64,000 bases of DNA from Fasciola hepatica (taxonomy: Eukaryota; Platyhelminthes; Trematoda; Plagiorchiida; Fasciolidae), in contig CANUEZ040000117.1 of the NCBI GenBank assembly GCA_948099385.1, positions 2,032,001 through 2,096,000 of the forward strand, written 5' to 3'. This document shows positions 21,416 through 33,490 of the stretch, piece after piece. A program made the translations under genes and the position numbers. The notes below the pieces were generated by a model that saw only the letters and a list, made by a program, of their open reading frames with translations, ran no database searches and had not been told where the DNA came from. Position 1 is the stretch's first letter. The number at the start of each line of letters is the position of its first letter.

Positions 21416-22190
21416 CTACGTTGTATTATGGAATAACACTTCGGCCAACACCCCCATCCCTCTGACATCTCTGGGGCCTTTACCTCCCACTTTGCTAGTT
21501 CTTCGGCTCTCGCCCGGTATAAAGACCCTCCCCCAAAATCCTCTTCCTACCGCCAGCTCTCCTCTATCTACTCTAATGTTGGAAGTAAATACTGGCTTCA
21601 GGATCCTTTCAAACCACAAGGCACCTGAGCATGCTGGACCAGATGAGCTACTCGCAGCTGTAATAACTCTAGGTAGACCAAGCGTTCCACTTCTGTTGCT
21701 ATAACTAGCCACTTTTTCATCAAAATCCTGTTTGGCTCCGTCGCACTAGAAGTGTTTGGTCATCGTTCCAGGACACGAAAAAGACCCGCCCACAAACTCG
21801 CTAATCACCGTCCCATTATCCACACCCTATCATTTCCAATTTATTGGAAACGATTTTCAAAGGCGGCATTTCTACTCATCTTGTCGCTTCAGACCTTCTT
21901 AGCAGTAGGCATCACGGGGTTTGCAACTAGCGATCACGCACCGCATGTCAGTTGCTTGGGCTGTTGATAGCGAGCAGGCACTAGTGACTGCCTACCCAGA
22001 TTTGTCGAACGCTTTCGACCGTGTTCCACACCCTCATCTCATGGTAAATTGCGTTCATTTGGCTACAGCCCTATCTCACTCATCCTTCTCATTTAATCCT
22101 CATCAACGACATACATCTACCCCGGAACCTGCTACAAGTGGTGTTGTACGTGGCTGTGTACTGGGTCTTCTTTTATTCGATAATGAAATG
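21416..22190 (+). pseudogene. LINE-1 family remnant, linker to RT
   Basis: The segment reads ILSNHKAPEHAGPDELLAA followed by VITLGRPSVPLLLL, aligning with copy 2 (HPGLDSLPSAIFKLGGPDIP). Further on, KCLVIVPGHEKDPPTNSL and YPDLSNAFDRVPHPHLM correspond to the fingers and the first catalytic motif, and TPEPATSGVVRGCVLGLLLF to the next box. It ends before the catalytic aspartate pair. It lies tail to tail with the minus-strand LINE-3 remnant at 20030-21330. Confidence 0.7.
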
Positions 22191-22199
22191 ATAATGCAA

Positions 22200-24899
22200 T
22201 TGTATATTTCTTGACTGTCGCCAAGTTATATGCCAAGGCAAGATCAGAGAATACAGCAGTACATAAAAATGTGAGGTATTCACAATTTTTTAATTCAAGA
22301 ATCACACAGTAACCGAAATTAGACAGTAAAGTCGTGTAGTGTTTGGGTGAACTAAAGTGGTAATGGTTAAAGCAGGAATAATAAACCGGTTTCGAATTCA
22401 GGGAGGGTGGTGTGGATAGCTGGGCGAACGTGGGAATGCTGATATAAGCGACACTGGAGAATGTTAGGGGTGCAGTGGTGGCGAGGACCAGAAAAAAAAT
22501 AGGTCGGATATCACAACATGGACAGCGAGTTGAGGCTGGAGTCTACATGATATTCCTTATGGGTGCCGGAAACTGGCTGCGATGGGTCACTGCATCTAGA
22601 AACGGAGGCGAGGGTGTACCAGTTGGATAACTGGACGGTCACTAATGAGTAACCGGGCGGGAGAGTTACCGAAGAACAAGAATAAAAGTAAAGTCCGCAT
22701 GGGGCCATCAAAGTGCAGTCAGAGATGCCAGCGAAATATAGAAGACTGATCCAACATTGGGTAACTAATTGTGGGGGGGGGAGCATGTGGGATGAATGCA
22801 AGTGACTCGCATGTGATAATAAGAGACACTATTCGTGCCGGTGATTTCAGTGTCATATAGAAATTCACATGAAAGTGAAAAAACCACAAGGAATGCAGCG
22901 AACGTTTGAAGAGCATGAATGGTGTATGGACGCAGAACGGACTCTGAAAGAGGAGCCGTCAAAGAGACAGAATAGTGGAGGCAAACGCTACTGATGCGGC
23001 TAGGCAGAACTTGGAGGAGTGTGAAGATAAAATGTTTCCGTATATGTGATAAAAAAATTGTTATTCAAATGCTGGTTGGCTACAGATGGCTGGTTATTCT
23101 GTTTCATAGGGGCTTTGGTTGTAGATGATGGCAGGTAGAATGGTGAAGGTTGCGGGCGAAAAGGGGCCAGTTTGACGAGGTGGGCAGAATAGGTTAGGAA
23201 AGCAGCTACAAGGGCTAGGGTCCGGTGATTGATTTCGTGCTGCAACGCGGCATGAATTGAACCGTTGGAATGGAGTACTGGGAATGGATGTTGAGCACGT
23301 GTGGGGTGATGACTGGCGTCAGAAATCAGCCCTGCGATCCGGCGAGACTCTCAAGAGGGTTTGTTGCTCCGGTTAGAGGATTATGGTCAGCCGTGTGTTG
23401 TGCCCCTTATAACTTCAGCAGGCGAGGGTATAAGTTTAAACCTTTGTCAATCCGATTAATCAGATCCTCTAGTCTGGGAGTAACGTCGAATTGGCCGATG
23501 GCTACCCAAGTAACCAAAGCGATCTGAAAGAGGTCAGGAGTGTGGCAGTCTGAAGAGTGTTCCAACTGTGGGCCATGGTTATCGTTCCGATGGAAACCAG
23601 GCAATAAACATTTTGTTACCCGAACGTTTAGTTATCACTCGGCTAGTGGGCCGGCCTATTAGGGATCCCTGAAAAAGACTAGTCATTTTCCAGTGTAGTT
23701 GGGTGATAGTGAAGATTCTAGTAGATATCAGGTAAATGCTGGATGAAAAGAAAGGGTCGATTTGGGAACCAGGAATAAAACAACGGTAGGGTTACCATCT
23801 GGAGGAAGAATAGGAAGAAAGCGGCCTGGTTGGTTCACCGGCTATGGTCGAGGACGGCAAGCAGTGACAAGGAAGGAAAACACTCAGTGTTAGGGTGAGG
23901 CTTTTTCACGTGAAAGTAAACACGCTGGTAATCCGCGGGTGCAAGGGAGATCAGAGGTATACGGATTCCGGTTGAAAAGGGGTATTGACTTACCGTGAGT
24001 ATATGCGCAGAGAAGTGAGGTTTAGTAATGAAGAATAGTAATCTGCTTGGCAAGACTCTAGTATACCAGAAATGAGCAAGAAAAGCAGGATGAGAACTCC
24101 AAGTTCCAGCCTGACGCAGAGGAATTAGGTGAAAGCGAACACCTATCACTAGAAGACAAAAAGGTTTCTTAAAGGGAGCTAGTGTAAATAGACGTTTTTG
24201 AATGGGTAGGTGAGGCAACAATGTAGCAGAAAAATCACCTCTGACTACTGTCATCACTATTAGTGAGTGGGCTTGAGAAGAACATAAAAAAGGTAAAGTT
24301 GTAGATGGTAAGCCATAGAGGTGCGATGATTACGTTTCTCATTCCGTCATCCAGTACAGGTGAGGTTTAGCCCAAAACTGTGAACCGTAGGCATATCAAT
24401 ACCGGGGTGTCTTCAGAGCAGAGGCCGCATAGTATAACTGTTCCAATCGTGTATCTACTACAGCTTTGGACACCAGCAAGCTGGTAAGGGGTTTTGCAGG
24501 GAACCCAAAAAGTTAAAACTGAGAAAGGCGGGGTAGGCAAGCATACCTGGAACCGATCGCCAGGCGAAACAGTAAGTCAAAGTCAGGTGGAGCCTACCGG
24601 ATTGGTATTGTTCTAACAAAGCTTCGATCTGGTTTGTAATTGCGGGCGAAATATATGTATGCAAATTATGGTGTAAAACGGCACGATCTGATGAGGAGGG
24701 GAAGAAAAGTGAGCGGGGAATACCCAATATATATATATATGTACATATATATATATCTGTATGCGTGGGTATGATTATCAGACGGGTCATGAGAAGGGGA
24801 TAGGATACGAAAGACTGTGGCTCACTGTGGTCTAATAATCAAGACAGTCTTCATATGCTTCGTCTGTGGTAATGTTACTGCAGCTCATGCTGATTACGG
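22200..24899. other. no recognisable gene; purine-rich plus strand
   Basis: The plus strand is rich in A and G and the open frames are short. A TA-rich microsatellite lies at about 24729-24757. Its complement is pyrimidine-rich, like LINE ORF1 regions, but no motif supports that. Nothing else is supported. Confidence 0.4.
24729..24757. repeat. TA microsatellite
   Basis: Two runs of alternating T and A separated by GTACA. It is a simple repeat with no further signal. Confidence 0.85.
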
Positions 24900-26727
24900 A
24901 AGATGCGTCTAGGATTCTGCTTAGTGCTCCTTTAAATAGTTTTAGCGTGCGACACGATCGCAGCGAGTCAGGAGGCTTATTCCAGAGGCTGAGGTAGATA
25001 ACCGAGAAATTTCAAGATCTGACTGAGAGCCTAGATTAGGGGGTTGTAATGGTGATTTGTCTGTGACTGATGGAGCAAGGAGTCTCACTAGAGAAACCAA
25101 GTTGGTTGTCAGAGGAGCGGATTTTGAGCGCAGGAAGTTGAAAAGAAAAGAAAGATTGGGCTTGATACGAGGTAACCCTAGAGGTCCAAGTCGGAGTAGT
25201 TCACACCTAGCTCTGTAGTTGAGGTTGGAAGAGGTGCCAAGTAATGTTTTGGTAAAGAAGCATTACACTTTCTCTATATTGACCGGGCTGTCCCTTCGCA
25301 TCAAGGTGAAGACCAGGGGGCAATATTCCAACAAAGGCCTGGCGTGTGTCTTGAATATCAGGAGCTTGCTCTCTTGGGTACGGTATGTTCTAAGGGTAAG
25401 TGCACCTATCCTTCTTGCCTTGCCAATTCGGGTCATTGCTTGTTCTTGGAAGTTAAAGGAACGTAAATAAAGCAGGCCCAGATCTCTTACCACATGAGTA
25501 GTGGGAATCGGCGGACCATTTATTGTGAGGGAGCCAGGTGGAACGTGGCATTTATGAGACAGAAGAGAGCTCCTAGTTGCCGAAAACTTCATCAGCTATT
25601 GAGTAAACTATTCGTTAAGGGACCTGACGTCTGGCAAAATATCACTGACAACTGAGTGCAAGGAGTTCTCCCCAAAAGTATAGACCAGTTTTGTGTCATC
25701 AGCAAAGAGGAATGCCATGCCATGACGCACTACTTGGAAGACATCATCTATGTACATTAGAAATGGGAGGGGGCCTAGGAGGCTGCCCTGTACGACCCTG
25801 CTAGTAATTCGTTTGGGCCGCGAGAGTGTCCCGTTGACGATGACGGTTTGAGAAAGTTCGGAGGGGTAAGGTGATAGCCAAGACAGAAGGGGGTCAGCGA
25901 CTCCGCAGGATTTAGTTTCTGGCAGAAAGTGAGCGTGAGATATACGGTTGAACGCTTTAGTCATATCGAGAAGGAGGACGATGATTGACTTGTTGCTGTT
26001 CTGCTTTAGGAGCGATGAAATTGAGGAAGTCCATCTGACACGTGAGGCACGAACTGGACTTTAGGAACCCATGGTGAGCTGGATTGATAAGGTTTCGAGA
26101 AGTCGGGAAATCTGCAAGCTGGTCCTTTACTATCCTCTCCATGAGTCTGGAAACAATCGAAGTGTGGTTTATGGGGCGATAGTTCCCCGGATCATGCAAA
26201 GGCATATTTTTATGTTAGGGAATTATGCAGGAAGCTTTTCAATGAGCCTGCTAGATTGCGCACGACATGGATGATGTAAAAAAACCGTTCAGCAACAGGA
26301 GCACTAGGTCAGGTCCCCCAGATCAAAGTAGGACAGGTGGAAGGTCATCAGGCCCTGGATGATAGGAGGGTTTAGTGTTGGCTAGGAATTTCCTGATGTC
26401 GGCCGTGGTAAATGTTATGGTTGATATGGCTTCCTGTGTGAGCATTAGGTAGCAGAAAGGCTAAGGGTTAGTGCCTGTACTAGGAGCTGAGGCAAAGTAG
26501 CAGTTGAAAGCCTCAGCCACATCTTCTGGCGAGTCAAGGCGGGTGCCTTTTTGGATAAGGAGTGGGATATCGTTGTTGTTACTGCGTGAGTTGCTAGACT
26601 TCAGCAGTCTAGAAAAAAGCTTCACTCTACGAGGCTGTTGTATTGCAGTCCATTCTTGCTTTTTGAGTTTATTCTCGGTTGCTGCATAGAGATGTACCTT
26701 GATGATGCACAGCCCTACGGCATCCAA
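24900..26727 (-). pseudogene. LINE-1 family copy, linker to C-terminus
   Basis: On the minus strand the order is linker (KLFSRLLKSSNSRSNN, DSPEDVAEAFNCYFASA), fingers (GNYRPINHTSIVSRLMERIV, HHGFLKSSSCLTC), palm (MTKAFNRISHAHFLPE, VVQGSLLGPLPFLMYIDDV, AFLFADDTKLVYTF), then the thumb and C-terminus (CHVPPGSLTINGPPIP, ARPLLEYCPLVF, RCELLRLGPLGLPRIK). The catalytic FADD is intact. Frames change at about 25600, 25960 and 26210, so it is inactive. It aligns along its length with copy 2 at 11040-12840. Confidence 0.85.
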
Positions 26728-26739
26728 TATAACCGTTCA

Positions 26740-29399
26740 CGGATAGCATGCTTCCGTCGTATCCTTTAAACCACCGATTTTTTCATTGCTACAGCGGCTC
26801 CGCGTTTTCATTCCCAGTTTGCACACTTAGTCACTTTGTCTCTTTACCGAAGACCTCGGTCTATTACCTTTTAGGCACTTATCCGCTTTGCCTGTCCTAT
26901 TATCACTCCCCATCCGCAAGGCCATCCGCACCCAAACCCATTACCCATGTTGGAACCTTCCGCCCAACATCTGCACCTCTTGTGACCACATTCATTATCA
27001 ATTCATTACAACCATATATTCGTGCTCGGCTCCAAGAATCCCTTTTGGTCCCACCATCGGCAAGCGCTTCGACTGGCACCTTCGGTTCGTTCCACTTGTG
27101 CAATTGCTTTCAAGCGCGCACCTCTCCAGCCTCGTCATCCATCGCCTCCACGCATGTATTTCTCGTGGGCACCGCTGCGCCACAGACTCCCTTGCCCTGG
27201 AGCCTTCTTCCTCCTCGGCCCGTATCGCACTTCGCCTGTGGTAAAATGGTCTGGTTATTCGTCTCTTGCCTGTTTCGCTTCGGCCAGTTTTATCATCTCC
27301 TGTTTTATATATTGTTCGCCACAGGCATCTTTTATGTAATTGTCAGATTGCTTTGCTTCTCCGCGGCCCACCTTTTGTGAAGAGACTTCCTCCGCTTTTG
27401 GCCGTCACTACAACGACGACTGACTAACTTCATCTTTCCCCGCCTTCCGTATCCATGTTCATCATCTTGTTGCCTTATATTATGCTTCCACCCCGTAGGG
27501 CTTCTCTAATTTCAGGCGGTAATCTCATAATATAATTTCTTTGACCGAGTAAACGTGCTTAATTTCACCTGATTCCTTCAACCACTTCCTTCATCTTCCG
27601 TCCCCCGTGAACTGTTCAATACAGCAGAAATCACCTCGGTGCCTTGAGGCTTATTCTTTTCTCTGCAGATCCATCTCGTTGCATTTGTCACAAAGAAAAG
27701 AGTATGCTATGATTTCTTGCTTATTTTTGATATTTGATTGTCGACTCTGAGCAAGCCGTAGTTCTATATCCCCCGGTTTTCGACAGCCCTCTCCCCTGCC
27801 TCCTCCAGCTGCCTCTCTTGACGCGCGTTCATTTTGAAAATGTCTTTACTCTATAGCAAAGGCACACTCATCTCTCCAAAACATTTTATACCCGATCCAA
27901 ACTCCAAGGCCTGTTTTGACTGCTCTATGTCCCGCAGGGCGCCGCAACCTGTTGTTGAATATTTGCCGCAGCTTAGCAAAGCGTCATTTCTATCCATTAA
28001 TTTTCCAAGCATATACATTTATTTTTCATTGGCTTTTACCAACACGGCTATTTCAACCGTAGCCTGGTCCCTCTCATGTACAGTCCTCAACTTTCGGCCA
28101 CCTGCATCTGGTCTAGTCGGACACCATCCTTTGAGGTAGTGCGGACTGTTCCTTCTTGAGTTTGGGTAAAGCAGTCCTTACTTGCTTATGGATTTTCAGT
28201 AGTCCTTCCGTGGCTGGTAAGGACTTTACCTGCATGAAAACGTTTGCTTACACTCATGACTAGAAGGTTATTGAATACTAGGTAAAAATTGCTTGTGTTG
28301 GTCGAACATTGGCGAGTGATCTCAATCCATTGGTCAACCCGATCAAAACATTTGATTGGTATAACTGTCATTTACAAAATGATGCACAGGCTCTGCAGCT
28401 TCCCTGTGCGGGTTGTGCTGTTCGGTTGTCGAGGTCTTCGTCTTTTTTCTAGACGATTTAGCCCAGGTTTGAAAGCATTCAGCTACGGCTTTCACAACTG
28501 GCTGGAGTTTTCACGTTTGCAATTGACGGACCAGTGAGTTATCCGGAAAACGATTGAATCAGAATACAATTCGCGTACGCGTTGGGCACGTTTGCCATGC
28601 TACTCGAGGAGGACTATGCATGCATGCCTTCTCTGCCAGGATAAAAGACCGCGGATGAGAGGATGCGAGATAGGCCCCAGTTGGCTGCTAGCTTACGCTT
28701 ACTGCCGAGAGACGAGGTACGTGTACCGAGAACTACGTGATCATTCCGGAACAGAAGTCAAACTGCTAACAAATAGTGCAAAAGCTGATGCCGGGACTGT
28801 ATGAGTTTCTCAGGTGTGTATATTGCTGAGGTTGAACCCACAACCATAAAGTACAACTGGATAAAGGGTACACCTAAACCCTCAGCTTGCCATTGCATCT
28901 CGACCATGTTCGGCAGCAAAGCACTAGCGAATACAAATGTGACCGTACTGGGAGCTACCGTAGTGGTGGGGAAAGATCATCATTAGAATCATCCTCTCTG
29001 AAACATTTCCCACAAATATATGACTATATAATTTCCATGGCTTGCACGTCTGCATACACATATCATTATTTTGATATACATACCTCCGATTCACTCTGCT
29101 GTCTGTTAAGGGCTGTCACCCACTGTTAATTCTGCGTTATACAGTACCCTTTCAAAGTCGCATGTTCGCAAAAAACATGAAACGTAAGTTTTACGGTTTA
29201 CGTAAACAGTGGCCGCAATACAGCTGCACAAGTAATCCTTCGTATATATATACATACTCAAGTATGCGTTATTTTGAGTGCTGTTTCAGTGGTATCCATA
29301 GGGCCGACAAAAGATGTGGACTATCGTTGCCCGAGATCAGCGTCCCACAACGAAAACTGGTGGATCTTTAACGGACTTAGACTGCACCTAAATTAGTAC
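26740..29399. other. no recognisable gene
   Basis: The plus strand is pyrimidine-rich from 26740 to about 28150. A frame of 210 codons at 26748-27380 is hydrophobic and proline-rich, with no motif that I recognise and no match to the LINE ORF1 regions beyond composition. The rest shows no coding or repeat similarity visible by eye. Confidence 0.35.
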
Positions 29400-30090
29400 C
29401 ATTAGTGATAATAGTAATATCAGTTCATTTCGGATAACTCCAGGGCATGCTGCAACTCAATGTCAAGCGGTACAACTGAATGCGGAATCCGAAATTTCAA
29501 GAAGGTGATACAGGCATATGCTCTCGATATAGTATAGGGGAAAGTACTCAAGTTACTCTTTTTGGTAGCTTCCGGCAAGTTTGAACTAAAGGTCGGGCGG
29601 TCAGGCCGTCTGGGTTCGGGTAAAACGTTTTGGAAATGATAGACTTTTACACAAATATTACAAAAGGAGGACAGCACGACGGGAGAGTCAAACGGAACTG
29701 AAATTTTTTGTTTGTATTGAGTAAAAAAAAAATTCCAAGGGGGACTTTTGCCAGTTATAGTGCTTCGCCGTGTATGGAAAGGCTTGTGATTGGAAATCAG
29801 ACGATGCGAAGGAGTGAAATTGCGGATACAGAACAGGACAATTCCACCAAAGATTACATTTGTATCGTTGAGCGACCAAATATCATCTGAGTCAGTTAAA
29901 TACCCAGTGAAGTATTCATCTGTGGCGAGAGATTGCCCAGGTGGTGGTGAAAGAAGTGGCCAAATGGAAACAGAAAACCGCTGAGTGGATTGCTTACTTT
30001 CAGAAGAGCTTAATATGACGCATCAACATGGTAATAGAAACCGGGTGAAATAAGCGTGTGACGCGTAGCCAAGATAGTAGCAGAGAAGAA
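29400..30090 (-). repeat. diverged third copy of the 1.2 kb element (B part)
   Basis: Aligns over about 690 bases with 14100-14780. GTTCATTTCGGATAACTC near 29423, GGCATGCTG near 29444, TTGTGATTGGAAATCAGACG near 29783 and TCAGTTAAATACCCAGTG near 29892 all have counterparts there, in order. It is clearly older, with many substitutions and small indels. The A part is missing. Strand is given by the tail, which lies at the low-coordinate end. Confidence 0.8.
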
Positions 30091-30840
30091 AAGAGACCTT
30101 CAATTCCACTAGCAGACAATTCAAGGTCCGTTCGGTAGAAAGCAATAATGTGAGCAGTCATTACACACATTAGAAAGCAATACAGGATGCATGTTTTTAT
30201 GCGCAAAAAGCCAATATTAGATAAAAGGTCTAAGTGGAACTTATTACCAGGCTTGTTATTAGGCAGCCTAGAGGAATACCTCCCAAGAACGCTATACTTA
30301 GACTACAACTTGGACATGAATCTTTAACTAACATTGATAATTGAGTGCTCAATCCATGTTCACATTTCTTAACCTTCTACTGGTACCGCGGAAGATTTGT
30401 TGTTACATAAAACTCAACAAGTGCACCAATTTTTGAATTAGAAATCACACATTATTTGACAAACTTGAGTGTACAATGGGCAATAACCCTTTCTACAACG
30501 GAATTTCAATATAAAACTGACAGATCAGTTCGTTTATTTTCTAGGTTAGGCTCCACGGAGGGGCGTTATTAAAAAAACATATTGCGGAGGGAAATTTCGG
30601 GATACCAACATATGACCCTGCCTTTTGGACTCGCCGGACTTGAATCCGAATTCATCAAAGAGCCCATTTAAAACTCCCTTTGTTAGTCCCGGGCGTGCAA
30701 ACATTTATCTCGCATTCATCTCACATTTACCTATATTGAGTTCATCTATCCCACGATAATGATGCACTCTGGTACATAGTCATGAAATATATGCTCATTT
30801 ATTCTTCCGCGGTACCACGATCACACACCAGGCATGCTTC
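30091..30840. other. no recognisable gene; ends at an element tail
   Basis: AT-rich sequence without coding similarity. At its right edge a CATGC, CCAAAATAAACC and (ATT)n tail lies at 30827-30876, so the last part is probably the 3' end of a dispersed element. Confidence 0.4.
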
Positions 30841-30848
30841 GAGCCCCT

Positions 30849-30876
30849 CCAAAATAAACCATTATTATTATTATTG
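30849..30876 (+). repeat. CCAAAATAAACC + (ATT)n element tail
   Basis: CCAAAATAAACC at 30849-30860 is followed directly by ATT repeats. It matches tails at 14114, 16120, 17966 and 49475. Here it abuts the broken reverse transcriptase of a minus-strand LINE, as expected for a retroposon inserted into it. Confidence 0.65.
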
Positions 30877-30894
30877 GTAATAATAAAAACTGGT

Positions 30895-31800
30895 GTGATG
30901 ATCGAAGCAAGCCAGTCTTTAGGTAGTACGCCCCTGTCGAACGATGCACAAAATAGCCTGGTAAGTGATTCAACCAAGATGGACTCCAGTGGCTTCAGTA
31001 TCCTTGAGTAGAAGTCATCCGGCCATGCCGTCCCGGACACGGCTGATTCAGGCTGCTTAGCCCCTTGTTTACCTTGATTTATTTGTCCTCCCTTTCCGAG
31101 ACTTTGGTGCCCCTGGTCTTTAGGACCCTGATTTTGTCTATATACCTGCTAAAAGAATTCCAACAGGTTTGCTGCTTCTCCCTGCCTGCCTCTTCCTCTC
31201 TTGTCCTGTGGGTTCGAACGTCGCCTATGGCTTTCCTCAGTGCTGCTTCAGACTGAAAGTTGTTGTAGTATGCTTTAGGATTTCTTTTGGTGTTCTGCGC
31301 AGTATATCTCTCGTGGTTGTTCCTCCATATTTCCTTTATCCCAGATAGCATAGTTATCTTTACCGTAAACCGTAGGAAAGCCCGGTAGCCGCCGGTACCT
31401 CTATACTTCTTGAATGCTCCTTGCTCCTGCTTCAAAGCCATTTTCACTTGGCCTGTCCACCAAGGCGGAAGTACATTTCTTTTGATTCTTCGAAGTGGTG
31501 CGACGGCCTCCGCCATCTTTAAAAGACTGCTTTTGATCCAATTCCAATAATCCGTAAAAAGCGGTATCCTTACTCCCTGGTGGAAGATTTTCAGCATTAT
31601 TTCCATGTGCATGTTGGTTCAGATCCCTTTAGTTATCAGCCGGCAAACTACCGTTCCGGGGAGCAAACCACTGGAGTGATCCCGGTCAGTGATTATCAGA
31701 TCATCCAGCCCCAAGGAGGAAATTACCGATGAACTAGTGCGAAAAACGGTGCTCACTTGTGACCAGAAATCAGAGCTTCATATGGTATCATGCAAGGGAA
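30895..31800 (-). pseudogene. LINE-2 family remnant, endonuclease end to RT start
   Basis: Minus-strand order: an endonuclease C-terminus with SVISSLGLDDLIITDRDHSS near 31740, a basic linker (RNVLPPWWTGQVKMALKQ, WRNNHERYTAQNTKRNPKA) at 31490-31240, and the start of RT (PDDFYSRILKPLESILVE, GVLPKDWLASIITPVF) at 31030-30895. Frames change between the pieces. It is cut at 30895 by sequence ending in the ATT tail. The basic linker between endonuclease and RT is typical of CR1/Jockey-like LINEs. Confidence 0.7.
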
Positions 31801-32079
31801 ACATGGAACTATGGTGTTGTTATTGATTGTCTAGACTGTTGTGCAGATGCTGTTGGTTAAGTCGGATCACAGTAGCCCAAAAGTATGAAAGGCTAGCGGG
31901 CTGGTATGAAGAGTAGGCGGCAAGTTGTCCGTCAGTGGTCGGAGTGAACAGTGGCGCGTGGTAGACCGATTGGTTCATGGGCACATGCTCCATGACTATG
32001 CTGCTACACGGGATATGCTGACTTTTCTAACGGTCAGTTTTAACAAGGCCACTTATCTGCGGGTTGGCGGGGTGCGAAT

Positions 32080-32770
32080 CACGGCCTTGCAGATGACCTG
32101 TTTTCAAGGGACTTCCGACTCGCGGACATTAACCGCACCCCGGTCGTGTCCAGAACAATGAAGAGAGTGGATAAGAAAAAGATTAAACTTCACCTTTATG
32201 AACGTGTCCTACTCAACTTTAGCCAGTACGGTTTTCTTAAATAAGGATCATCCGCAAAATGCAGGGCGTAGCTCCTCCTTTGGTCAAGGAGTCTGTCAGT
32301 AGGAACGATTCTGCGACTGCGATCATTTTGGAGGTGCCCAAAGCCATTTACTGGAAGTCTCGTATCAGGTTGCTGGAGAAGACCAAAATATGTGAGACCT
32401 TGTACCTGGAGCCTGCTTGGTTTTCATCGATTTATCAGCCTGGGATCCGGTAAAGATCAAGAACTAAATTCATCCAAACTCTGAACTGTACCTAGCGATA
32501 CAATACCAAATATTCAACTCAGCCTTCTGTTATTCCTTGTGTGAGCAAGAGATGTACTTAACATCATCCGGCGGGGAGTTCTGTTCCCGTTCGCGGGTGC
32601 TACACAAAACCGTTTACACCTTTCTGTCCACGGGGTTGGCCTCTGCCAAAGCAGATATTACAAGGGAGTTGCCTTCGATTAGATCTTTGAGTGTTGATTG
32701 GAAGACGGAATTTGCGGCTAGAAAAGCAATATTCTAGTGTACAAAATTCAAGCCCCCAGACGAACATCTA
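32080..32770 (+). pseudogene. LINE-1 family RT remnant
   Basis: RTPVVSRTMKRVDKKKIKL and NFSQYGFLK align with copy 2 (HTPVVSRIMERLIKLKL, EGQHGFLKHRS). They are followed by AIILEVPKAIYWKSR (against VISVFLDMSKAFDRV) and by KTVYTFLSTGLASAKADI with SVDWKTEFAARK (against LLYTFDHNSLGNTIAKI). The catalytic aspartate box is not visible. It is old and strongly decayed. Confidence 0.6.
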
Positions 32771-33199
32771 TAATCAGAGGCTAGTTCTTGGCCAATGAAG
32801 CTCTACTGCACTTATTTACGCTTGACTTTTGGGAAGTCACAGCCTTCCCGGTGACTAAAACTGGCCGGACGATTGGACTCATACAATAAACCTTCGTTAT
32901 ACAGACGAATGAGCAGCACACTTTCAGGCCCTTAGCTAGGCCCTTTTTGAAATAGCGCATAGCCATTGGCTCTAGCATTCCGGTGAGACGGAATGGCTCT
33001 CGGGAATGTGTAGTGAGCTGGCTGTCGACAGACTTGTTGGTGTTCGATTAGTGTAAGAGTAGGATCATGTTGATGCACCTACCGAGCCTTAGGCTCGCGG
33101 AGTTTCCTTTACCTTGCCTTTTGCAGGTTGAACAAAAACAATCCCCGCCGAAGTGGGCTGATCCTCTGCATACTTCAAATAAACTGTGTTTCAACGGAC
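32771..33199. other. no recognisable gene
   Basis: Short open frames only, without motif or repeat similarity visible by eye. Confidence 0.3.
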
Positions 33200-33490
33200 A
33201 ACTTCTAGGTTTCCAGCCACTTGTTCGGCAGTGATGATAGAGGGATGGAAATATTCTCATCCCACCTCGTAAATCTGTTGTGAGGAGTCAAAGGACCCAA
33301 AATGTCTGTGTGAATATGATCAAAACAAGAATCAGGCTCAGCAAAATTAGCTGTGAGTGAGGCTGCACATAAATGCACTTTAAATCACCGTCGCTCCGAA
33401 CGCCTCTTAGCCAGAGCACAAACATTTTTTCCATGGAAGGCCAAACCCATTGTGCAGCGTCCAGTCGGGAACTGCTGCGAAGTCTAAATG
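33200..33490 (-). pseudogene. gypsy integrase remnant
   Basis: On the minus strand QWVWPSMEKMFVLW near 33455 matches the region between the zinc ligands of gypsy integrase (RFVWHNVKRDVRQW in the element at 1-815). SLTANFAEPDSCFDHIHTDI followed by LGPLTPHN near 33360-33300 matches the start of the catalytic core with its first aspartate, and RFTRWDENISIPL continues with a deletion. It is an isolated fragment, older than the copy at the left edge. Confidence 0.6.

Noticed and set aside
26748..27380. 210-codon frame on the plus strand
   Set aside because: Low-complexity, pyrimidine-rich sequence with overlapping open frames on both strands and no family motif. It is probably not a gene.
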